From positions 5,828,001 to 5,892,000 of the forward strand of contig JAAONU010000123.1 of NCBI GenBank assembly GCA_012932295.1: DNA of 64,000 nucleotides, written 5' to 3'. The position numbers were made by a program, and so were the translations under genes. The notes under the pieces are model-generated. The model did not search any database and was not told where the DNA came from. It was given only the letters and a program-made list of their open reading frames with translations. Position 1 is the stretch's first letter; each line of letters starts with the position of its first letter. This document shows, piece after piece, positions 23,701-35,700 of this stretch. This stretch comes from Cyclina sinensis (lineage: Eukaryota > Mollusca > Bivalvia > Venerida > Veneridae).

Positions 23701-26700
23701 CACTGAAGTATATTTTCCCGCCAATACGCATGTGCGGCAAGTCTAAGTTTCTAACGAAAACGTCATTCGTCCGTTTATTGTTTCTTTATTTTTTCCATGG
23801 TCTGTCCTTTTTACTTTCTAAATATGGTAAGTCATTTAAACTTTTTTAAAGATATCATTTTAATATCACCGTATATCAAAATGTTATTTTATTAATCTAT
23901 TCTTTCATACTGGTACATGTATTTATGCAGCTTACGGTACTATGTGAGCGCAAACAAAATAAGACAAAACAATGATTTCAAACGTGTTAGAAGTTTTAAT
24001 AGACTTCAAAACGATTCTGCCTGTTTGTTTTTCGCTGTTTTGCTTTCCGATCACGTGAAGTATTTCCACACGTCGGATGCTATTTTAGGAGGCATGTTGC
24101 TGAGAATGGTTCTTATTTTTTTTAATATGAATGCTTTGGAATTCTAGATAAGAATGATTGTTTGACACATTAAAATTATAACGGTTGTTTTAGAAAATCA
24201 TTGATTGAATACATCGTTTGAGTACTCACATTTTGATTGGATATTCTTTTAGTATTGCGTTAAAACTGTTATAGGATTATTTACGGAAGTTACCGTGTAC
24301 CCCATAATTGCCATGTTTGACACTGCTAATTGATTTACAATAGGACAAGATATTCTTATATAGACTCTATAAACATAATGGATTAAGGTAATTAAAACAC
24401 AATGGGGTGTCGCATTGTATCTTAGCAGTTTGCAAGACGAATACACGGCATGCGACAATAAACCAATTAAGTGATATGTCGCAGGCAGTCAATAGACACG
24501 ATTTTGTTTAGCGTCATGAAATTCTCAAATTAATTTTGCCAGTGTTTGATTTTTTTCTATCAAAGTTAAATTTCACTGTTATTTTTATTTTGTATACAAA
24601 TATTCGTATAGAAAATTAGTATCCGAATACCAACATAGTATCCGGATATCCGAGTACTCGGATACTCGTTGACATCCCTAGTTATTTTGTCTGTCCCCCT
24701 TGATTAAAAATTCATTAATCTAGACAAAGACATCACCTCTCAACACATTTTGTTTGATTACAGTGATGAATTTCATTTAATTTTTAAAACATAAAGTCAT
24801 AGAGTTTAAAGAGTAATAAGGAAACCATTAAAATGTTGCTGATATATCATTGCAGGTGGGCAACATAATAATGTACGACTAGGAAGTCAGGTACCACAAT
24901 ATTACATTTGTACTAGGATGTTCACTTTATTCTTTCAACTTACAAATGCAACAACTTTTATTTCAAGTGGAACAAAGGTCATTTATCATTAACCACTATG
25001 AAACTTCATTATCCTCATAGTCTTTTGTGAACTGCTCCTGTTTAAGTAAACTGATGCCACGACACCTCTGAGAGTGCTAAGAAAGTACAAAGGTGTCCTA
25101 AGCAGTTCAAATAACCAAGAAAATCTTTAGCTGACAAGCTCAAAATAGTCAAAATGAGAAAGAGTTTCACCGAGAAGGAACAATAATGAGCAAAGAAATT
25201 CACCCTAACTGCAAAACAAAAGCTTGATAATTAGGTGAAAAGTAAACAAAAATTGTCTGTTATTATCAGGAAGGTCATCTACAAGTGAAGCAATCTACAA
25301 GTGAAGCAAATCAAACCAGTCAGCATATAAAATAATGACAATGTGTTGAAGGAGCAGAGCAGAGCAAACTTAGGTAACCAAAAAGTCAACTGTTCAAAGC
25401 TACAACAAATCAATCCTGTTTGCATCCTATTGGTAAGAAAGCTAACAACAATTATCTGAATATGTCAGCAAGGTCAATTAAGAGAACAGACAATCAAACC
25501 TGTCTGCAATCCTGTTGACAAGACAGCAAACCACAACTATCTGAACAATCAATAAGGAGAACAGCAAATCAAACCTGTCTGCAATCTATTGTCAAGACAG
25601 CAAACAAAAACCATCTGAAAATATCAGCAAGGCTAATTAAGAGAACAATATATCAAGCCTGTCTGCAAGCCTTTTAGCAAGACAGCAAACCACATCTATG
25701 ATCTATCTGGACATGTTAGCAAGTTCAATTAAGGGAACAACATATCAAGCCAGTCTGCAATCCTTTTAGCAAGACAGCAAACCACATCTATTTGGACATG
25801 TTAGCAAGTTCAATTAAGGGAACAACATATCAAGCCAGTCTGCAATCCTTTTAGCTAGAAAGCAAACTACAACCAACTGAACATGTCAGGAAGGTCAATT
25901 ATGAGAACAATATATCAAGCCTGTCTGCAATCCTTTTGGCAAGACAGCAAACCACATCTATTTGGACATGTTAGCAAGTTCAATTAAGGGAACAACATAT
26001 CAAGCCAGTCTGCAATCCTTTTAGCAAGAAAGCAAACTACAACCAACTGAACATGTCCGCAAGGTCAATTAAGAGAACAATATATCAAGCCTGTCTGCAA
26101 TCCTTTTGGCAAGACAACAAACCACATTTATCTGGACATGTTAGCAAGGTCAATTAAGAGAACAATATATCAACCCTGTCTGCAATCCTTTTGGCAAGAC
26201 AGCAAACCACATTTATCTGGACATGTTAGCAAGGTCAATTAAGAGAACAATATTATCAAGCCTGTCTGCAATCCTTTTAGCAAGACAGCAAACCAGATTT
26301 ATATGGACATATTAGCAAGGTCAATTAAGAGAACAATTTATCAACCCTGTCTGCAATCCTTTTAGCAAGACAGCAAACCACATCTATTTGGACATGTTTG
26401 CAAGTTCAATTAAGGGAACAACATATCAAGCCAGTCTGCAATCCTTTTAGCAAGAAAGCAAACTACAACCAACTGAACATGTCAGGAAGGTCAATTCAGA
26501 GAACAATATATCAAGCCTGTCTGCAATCCTTTTGGCAAGACAGCAAACCACATTTATCTGGACATGTTAGCAAGTTCAATTAAGGGAAAAACATATCAAG
26601 CCAGTCTGCAATCCTTTTGGCAAGAGAGCAAACCACAGCCAACTGACCATGTCAGCAAGGTCAATTAAGAGAACAACATATTAAGCCTGTCTGCAATCCT

Positions 26701-29700
26701 TTTGGCAAGGTAGCAAACCACAACCAACTGAACATGTCAGGAAGGTCAATTCAGAGAACAATATATCAAGCCTGTCTGCAATCTTTTGGCAAACCACAAC
26801 CAACTGAACATTTCAGCAAGGTCAATTAAGAGAACAGCAAATCAAACCATTCAACATATAAAATAATGACAATGTATAGTCGGAGCATTGCTGAGCAAAC
26901 GTAGGTGTAGGTTACAGAAAGCTGAAGCTACAACAAATCAATCTTGTCTGCAATCGTTCTGGCAAGACAGCAAACCACAGCTATTTGAACATGTTAGCAA
27001 GGTCAATAAAGAGAAATACATATCAAGCCTGTCTGCAATTCTTCTGGGAATACAGCAAACCACAACTATCTGAACATGTCAACAAGATCAATTAAGAGTA
27101 CAGCAAATCAATCCTGTCTGCAATCCTATTGGCAAGACAGCATGCCCATCTGCCAGCCTGCCCAACAACATCATTCTAATAACCAGTTTTCTACTTCATT
27201 ACCAGGTTAAAAACACTACAAAGATTCCTTTAAATAACTTAGCTCTTTAAAGTTATTTAGCATCCCTTTGTCTCTGAATTTACAAAATGCCTCTAGAATT
27301 TTCTATGATGCACCTTAAATCTCTATCTTATCAGTTTACTCAAAAGTATCAAAAACAGGCTGTTCATTAAAATGTAATTTAGAATGTAAAGAATGGGGCT
27401 TTGGCCTTCTTCAAGCCTTTAACAGTGTCTTAAATTTGCAATGTGATGTCACCAAATTGTAATGAAAGAAAAAATGCAGAAACCATTGAGTCTGATGCCG
27501 TCTGCATGCCCAAACAATAACATCATTTTAATAGCTGGTTTCATCATTGAAAACCTCCTTGAAAATGACTTATCATTTCCTAAGAAACTATTAAAGAGAC
27601 TGGCCTCCAGATGACAAAAAAAGAAAGTTTTCTTGTATTATAAATTTCTTGTAATATTTTTGACTAATGCTTAAAAACTAACTAACTGACAAAAAATAAG
27701 TCAGATAATCACATTTTACATTGATTTTTTTCCTTTCATAGTGCTATACCGTAACGCGACGGTATAACTATACCGAATATAATTTAAAGTAAATTACTGT
27801 TATTTCACTTGCCGCGATAGTGGTGACAGTAACAGCATTGGTAACATTTTGTTAACATGAGGGTCCAGAGTTAAGCTGAAGCGAATATATTTTTTTTGTT
27901 CTATTTTGACTTTAATAATCAGTTTTGAAGTAAAATATCATGTTATTATAATCTCACAGCATCTAGACATTTAATTTATGTAAAAAATATTTTCATATCA
28001 AATCTGGAGTACAGCCCCTTGAAATATTATATGTTTTTATACATTTATGTATTCTTTCCCTAGGAACTATTCTTCTCATGTAAGAGAATTATTTATACCT
28101 AATGCATACTTCTTATAAAATATATCATAATATATCAGAAGGAGTCAAGATTCTCTGACAGTAATGGCAGAAATAAGGAGCTGCTTGCACAATTAATTCA
28201 CGATCTGACCTTTTCCAAGATAAAGCTGGCTAAAGACATCCTCAATCAATATAAGAGATTGTTTGCAAAAAGACTTTCAAGATTTTTCTGTTAATGACTA
28301 GTGGATTACATAAAGAAAATCATTACAAGTGACTTCAAGAAAAGAGCAACATTTGTCCACAAGTATCATTCTGAGAACAATTAATTTCTCTGCCCTTATT
28401 TTCAATTATGATGTTAGGTGCCAGCTGCCTTTACATATATTTCCTTTCTTTGGCATATTCTGAATCGAAAATACTTGCACTTCTTCCATAGAAAACTGAG
28501 ATAATAGGACTTTATTTCATTACAGCTTGTTCTTTCCCCCCATCCCCCACCCCCGACCCCGCTCCCTTCCTCCACCACCCATGAACACAGACATTTACTT
28601 TTGAGACAATACTTTAAATATACAGTCCTTTCCAGTGAGTGTTAAACATAGTGTCATACAATAGCAAGAACTGAAAACCCCTACACGTGTGATCTTTCCT
28701 GAAAGAAAACAATATGTGTCTCTATCTTAAGAAGCAAATGCAGACAAAAGAATTCAGTAACTATAAAAGAGGGATATGTAAGGAACATTTCTGTAAAATT
28801 TGGTGGAAAATCACCCAGCCGTTCAGGAGAAGATATTGTTTGAATTTTTTTTCTATTTTTAGCTTTTGCAGCCCTTATGTGCAATGGAGCAGAACGGTTT
28901 GAGCAATTTTAGAAAAGGGTATTAGAAGCAACATTTCTGTCAAATTTGATTTAAAATGGCCAAGTAGTTTTCGAAGAGATGTCATTTGAAACCAAATATT
29001 GACGAAAATCTATTTTTAGCTCTGGCGGCCATTTTGTTCAATGCAGCTAAACAATTTTAGCAATTTTAAAAGAGGGCTATGTAAAGAACATTTCTGTGAA
29101 ATTTGGTGGAAAATCAATTAGCCGTTCAGGAGAAGATGTTGTTTTAAGATTTTTTTATTTTAAGCTTTTGCAGCCCTTATGTGTAATGGAGCAGAACAGT
29201 TTGGGCAATTTTAGAAACAGGCTTTAGAAGGAACATTTCTGTCAAATTTGATTTAAAATGGCCAATTTGTTTTGGAGGAGATGTCATTTGAAGCCAAATA
29301 TTGACGAAAATCTATTTTTAACTCTGGCGGCCATTTTGTTGAATGGAATGGAACCATTTTAGCAATTTTAAAAGAGGGCTACGTAAGGAACATTTCTGTG
29401 AAATTTGGTGGAAAATCACCAGCAGTTCAGGAGGAAATGTTGTTTTAATTTTTTGTCTATTTTTAGCTTTTGCTGCCCTTATGTGCAATGGAGCAGAATG
29501 GTTTGAGCAATTTTAAAAAAGGGCAATATAAGGAACATTTCTGTAAAGTTTGGTTAAAAATAGCTTTGTGGTTTAGGAGGAGATGTCATTTAAAGTAAAA
29601 TGTTGAGCATTTGATCAGGTGAGCTAAAAATGTGACCCCTGGTGCAGGAGCAAATTATGACCCCTGGGGCAGTGTTTGAAAAATCTTGATAGCTGTCCAC

Positions 29701-32700
29701 TAGACAATGCTTCAAACCAAATCACAGAGTTCTTGGCTTTTTGGTTTCAGGCAAAATGAGCTAATATATTTTCATGTAAAACCTCTGACCCTTGGAGTTG
29801 AGTTTAATTCTCCCTGGGGCATAATATGAATTAAAGGTTCACTGGACAATAGTACATATTAAATTTCAGAACTGTCAAGATTTGTTGTTCTGATAATCTT
29901 TTAAAAAATAAGTGCCTTATATAAAACTATGTTAGACATACGACCCTTGTTGTTGGGCATGACTGAAACAATGTACGTTGGTTGAATGGTAAAATAAATG
30001 AGTCTAAAGTACATGTAAAGCAAAACCAGATCTTCAAATGTGGGGAATGGGGTAGGATGGAGGGGTCGGTGGGATGGGGGTGACAATAACTATAATGAAA
30101 GAAATCATACACATTAAAATGAGGTAAGCACTCACCTATGAGATGCACAGGATGAATTCGGAAGAGATTTTTCGGTCATAGATATTTTTGGTGTGTTCAA
30201 AGAAGCCACATGAAAACCAACAGCAAGTAACACCAGACTTACAATAGCACCTGTAATAGAAAAAGATAACAACTGTCTCTCTGTTTAGCTACAATTATGC
30301 TTAAATGAACTCTCTAGTTTATGAAAATCCTTCTGTAAAACCTAACTTACATAAGAAAGCATACCATGAAAACTATTCTATTTACCTTACCAAATGATTC
30401 TTGTTTGCTGTGTTGGTCATGTATTAAGATTTGTTAATTTTTGCAGCCAACTTGACAATATAGATTTCTAACAAAGGTATCAATTTTTTTTAAAGTTTAG
30501 TACCGTATTAACACAGAATATTGAAAGGGTAACATTCAGATGTGTGAACATTCAATATCTCCTGTCATATTCAATATCCCCTCTGGGAATACTGTATTCA
30601 AGCAGTAAGACCATCACAGATTTCAGAAGTTATCACCCTGTTCCCTTGAGAAAAATATATTTTGTTATTTGTGAGAAACGCAACATATGCATTAGCAGAC
30701 ACGTTAATATGCCTGTTTTAACATTCGGACTTGCTAACTTCTTTACATGTGTCTACTGATTACGTAATGATATCAAATGAATATTTACTACCTACCAGTT
30801 AGACTTCCAAGTGTTAAAGGACGTCTGCCAATTTTCTCAACAAGATATAAACCAAGTAAGGTGAACAGAAAATTTACTGCGGCTGTTACCGAAGCTAACC
30901 AAATGGCAACCTCGTCACTTCGGACGCCTGACATTTTTATAATTGTTGCACTGTAGTACCTGCAATAAAAATACATGACAAAATACAGAATCAAACATCA
31001 AACCAGCAATCATGCTATAAGCGACATTGGCAAAGTGGTCAATTTCATGGCTTATTTCAAAGCAAAAAACAACAAGAGCCACCGCAAGCGGGGGCCTTGC
31101 TCGACTTTTTTCTATTTCCAAAGGCAAACACATCAGAGGAAGCACATTGTGGTGAAGGGATTTCAAATGATACATCATTTGGAAATATAATTATACATAA
31201 CAAAGTTATGGCCAATTTTAGCAACATTCAGAAATTTGACCTTAAAGGTCTAGGTCAAGTTCAGTTTAACCTTCCTGGAGGTATTGTCTAAAAAGTAGTT
31301 ATGTCCAAGCATGAAGACACTACATCCATTAACAACAAAGATATAGCCAAGTTAAGTAATGTCAAGGTCATTTAAAGGTCAAGGTAATGCTTGAATTGTT
31401 TAACACGTTTCTTTTATTCTCAGTGTTGTTTTGTCCCTGTATAGATCAAATCCGTCCATAAAACCGGAAGTATGGCTATTTGAGCAAAATGCAATAATTA
31501 GAAATTTGACTGTAAAGGTCATTTAAAGGTTAAGGTCATACTTGAATAATTTAACATGTAGGTTTTGTCATAAGCCTTGTTTTGTCCAAGTATTAATAAA
31601 CAAGAGGGCCAATGGCCCTAAAGCACTAACCTGGGTTCAAAGATGAAAGAAATTTTTATGAATGTAATGATGCATATCACAGAAATGGACCAATGCAATT
31701 TCATTGCCATAGCTCCAAAAACAAAGAGGAGGTCAGTAGGTCAAAATATAGGTCATGAGATGACATTTTTGAAATCTGAACGAAAAGCTGTACACACAGT
31801 TCAAATTTCATAGCCAGTAGCTTTAAAACAAAAAAGTAGGTCAGTAGGTCAAAAATATAGGTCATGCTATGACATTTTTGAAATCTGAACAAAAACTGTA
31901 TACATGGACCAAATTTCATTGCCATAGCTCCAAAAACAAAAAAGTAGGTCAGTAGGTCAAAAATGTAGGTCATGCGATGACATTTTTGAAATCGGAACGA
32001 AAAACTGTGCACATGGTCCAAATTTCATTGCTGTAGCTAAAAAACAAAAAAGTAGGTCAGTAGGTCAAAAATATAGGTCATGCTATGACGTTTTTGAAAT
32101 TGGAACAAAAAACTGTGTACATGGTCCAAATTTCATTGCCATAGCTCCAAAAACAAAAAGTAGGTCAGTAGGTCAAAGAAATAGGTAATGCGATGACATT
32201 TTTGAAATCGGAAAGAAAAACTGTGCACACAGTCCTAAATTTCATTGCTGTAGCTACAAAACAAAAAATTAGGTCAGCAGATCAAAAATATAGGTCATGC
32301 TATGACATTTTTGAAATTGGAACAAAAAACTGTGTACATGGTCCAAATTTCATTGCCATAGCTCCAAAAACAAAAAGTAAGTCAGTAGGTCAAAAAAAAT
32401 AGGTCATGCGATGACATTTTTGAAATTGAAACTGAGAAACTGTGCACATGGTCCAAATTTTATTGCTGTAGCTAAAAAACAAAAAAGTAGGTCAGTAGGT
32501 CAAAAATATAGGTCATGCCATGACGTTTTTGAATTCGAAACGAAAAACTGTGCACACGGTCCAAATTTCATTGCCACATCTCCAAAAAGAAAAAGTAGGT
32601 CAGTAGGTCAAAAATATAGGTCATGCTATGACATTTCTGAAATTGAAACGAAAAACTGTGCACACAGTCCAAATTTCATTGCTGTAGCTAAAAAAAACAA

Positions 32701-35700
32701 AAAAGTAGGTCAGTAAGGTCAAAAATATAGGTCATGCTATGACGTTTTTGAAATCGGAAGAAAAAACTGTATACAAGGTCCAAATTTCATTGCCATAGCT
32801 CCAAAAACAAAAAGTAGGTTAGTAGGTCAAAAAAAAATAGGTCATGCGATGACATTTTTGAAATCGAAATAAAAAACTGTGCACACAGTCCAAATTTCAT
32901 TGCTGTAGCTCAAAACCAGAAAGTAGGTCAGTAGGTCAAAAATATAGGTCATTGCGATGACATTTTTGAAATCGAAACGAAAAAGTGTTGTTTAGTCCAA
33001 GTTTGAATTAAATCTATAAATAAATGAGAAAGTTATGACAATTTAAGCAAAATTCAATCATCTGACCTTGACGGTCAAGGTAATTTTAAGGTCATTGTCA
33101 AATCTGAGTTATTCAACATGTCGGTTTTGTCATAAGTGTTGTTTTGTCCAAGTATAAATCAAATCCAACCATAAATACTAATGTTATGGTCAATTTTAGC
33201 AAAATTCAATAATTTGACCTTGAAGGTGAAGGTCATTTATGAGTCAAGGTCAAGTTTAGTCTGGTCAGCTTGAAGGTCTTGTCCAAAGGGTTGTTGTGTC
33301 CAAGCATAAAGAGAATCCACCTATTAATAATAAAGTTATGGCCAATTTTAGCAAAATTCAATATTTTGACCTTGAATATGAAGGTCATTTATGAGTCAAG
33401 GTCAAGTTTAGTCTGGTCAGCTTGAAGGTCTTCTCCAAAGGGTTGTTGTGTCCAAGAATTAAGAGAAACCATCTAATAATAATAAAGTTATGGCCAATTT
33501 TAACAAAATTCAATAATTTGACCTTGAATATGAAGGTCATTTTAGGATGGCCTAATAAAATTCACCAGTTGATATTGCCCACAAACAGCTCTCCAATGCT
33601 GATACGGACAATGAAGGTTCCACTTCTGTTGTGAAAATTGAAAGTAAAGATAATGAATTCATGACAGCAGATGAAAATTAAATTTAAGTCTTTATCTACA
33701 CATTTATATACCAACTTTCAAGGTTTTTATTTTCTTCTTAAAGAGATGCTTTACAAAGATGATTTTCCAACCACACAAACCATACATTTTCCAATTCACA
33801 TCCAAAAACAATTTGTCCCAATGAAAACTCCTCACTGCTAAAAGTGATTCTGAACTAAGGGTATTACAACTGATTCCAGCAAATGTTTGGTGCCATAAAT
33901 GAGAAATTTTCTGTAAAAAGTTGCAACTGGCACATATTTTCGCCCCCTTGCTGACAGAAACAGGGCTGTGGTGTTTTATTTCAAGAAATTTATAGTTATA
34001 ACTAACTTATGACATTAAATCTCTGGTCATGTTAGTTAAAAATTACCATTGTTTTATTTCTTTATAAAACAGCCGTTTTTGGTCAATATGGAGGTTAAAG
34101 AGACTGACTCACAGATGGGCCGACGATGAAAAAAAACAGAAAATGTTTATACATCTTGAAATTCTTGCTGTAATTGTGAAGAACATATCTAAACTAAGTT
34201 ACTGACTTATTTTTTGTTACAGAAAAAGATCAAAATATAAAGTTTTACACACTTTAATTGGTAGAAAATTTACCCCGTTACTCACGGGGTAGATGCTTTA
34301 GTTATAACATTAGTTTTGACAAAACTTGATAACTAGTCTCTGTTGCTGAGTGGTGTAGATCGTCGCTCTATATTTTACCAACTGAAAGGTCATGGGTTCC
34401 AATTCTGGTTAAGTCAAAACTTTTTCATTCAGTTTTCATGGTGTATGTTCTTTCCATAGTATATAAACTTCTCTAATTTTAAAGAAAAAAAGATTTCGGC
34501 TGAATTCTGTGAGTCAGTCGCTTTAATTCCCTAACTGTATCATGACAAAATATTACAATTTCCCAGTTCAAATGCTTCTTTAAAAATTCTCAATTTGGAA
34601 GTAATTACAGCATAATTTTTTTTTCAATTTCTATGGTTTTGACATGTGGCCTCACATGACTTCTCCCTATTTTGTTAAAACTTCGCCTTACTTTCCCTTG
34701 AGGGAATTTTTCCTTGCTCAAGTTTTTTGAAAACTCAAATCAATTTGGAATACCACAAAAATTCATTATTGGCTGAAATATGTGTTGTTTTATAAAGAAA
34801 AACAGAAAAACTGGCAATGAAAAAATTTTTTTTTCTAAATGTCAATGTCAGTATAAGAATCCTAATCAAGTAGAAAATGTCAGAAAACAGTGATGTTGGT
34901 TCTTTTATAAATAAAAAAAAAAGTCATCCATTATCAGCAGTTCTCAGGTTCTAACATATCGAGGTAATGTTAATAGACTATACACTCAATCAAGGGAATA
35001 AATAAGAAACTCATGAAATATTAAAGCTTCAAATTACTTTGGTTTCTGAAACAGACAACGGAAGTGTTTGCTTTATACACTTTCAGCCAAACAATAACAT
35101 GCACATTAAAAGCCATTAATTGAAATGCATGTCAGTTTATTTCAGGTATCTAGAATGCAATACTAATCAAATTAGTCTAGTGAAGCAAGCAGGACAAAGG
35201 CAACACTGCAGACAGCACCTGTCTGCCAGCTTTAGGTCTCTTAAGACTGTGCACTTAATGCCCTTAAATTTAGATCAGCCATTCGGTGTGCAACTAACCA
35301 GTCAAATGAACTGAGCAGCCGAATTAACATTTAAACCAAAGCTGGTTACTTACACTACTGCGTAGTTTCGTAACCTTCACATGGATAATGATGCATAGAA
35401 ATTGTTCTTGCTCTAAATGTATAAAAGTATTCTGGATCAATATAATGAATACGACACCTACTGACCTTGACTTTTGACCTATACATTGTAACATTTGAAC
35501 CAATCACTTAAACAAGATAGAACTCATACCAGATTATTCTTTAAGTGATACTAGTACCTGAAGGAAAAAAGATTTTTGTACAAACCTAACTCTGTTATGA
35601 ATTATTATAAAAGCAAGTAAATTTTCAAAGAACAACCAAAATAAGTCAAAGACTTTAGATGTAGACATTGTCTCTGAGTAAAACAGCTTTTTCACTTGAA

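Larger units (their letters stand above)
19982..30135 (-). other. SLC2A13 intron, 10.2 kb
   Basis: GT-AG intron between the TM9 exon and the Cys-rich loop exon. It carries a TA-flanked MITE, a hAT-type element, the 85-bp array, a TTAA-flanked element and a ~300-bp array. 21125-23420 and 24690-25400 hold no recognisable feature. Confidence 0.9.

Noticed and set aside
25400..27140. CRISPR-like array
   Set aside because: Units are contiguous 85-bp monomers without unique spacers, in an animal intron.
28534..28580. Pyrimidine-rich tract as a promoter or splice element
   Set aside because: A simple C/T-rich stretch (cccccatcccccaccccc) with no exon nearby.
31701..32021. Long frames in the 108-bp array
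   Set aside because: 108 is a multiple of three, so a frame open in one unit stays open in the next. The residues simply repeat.
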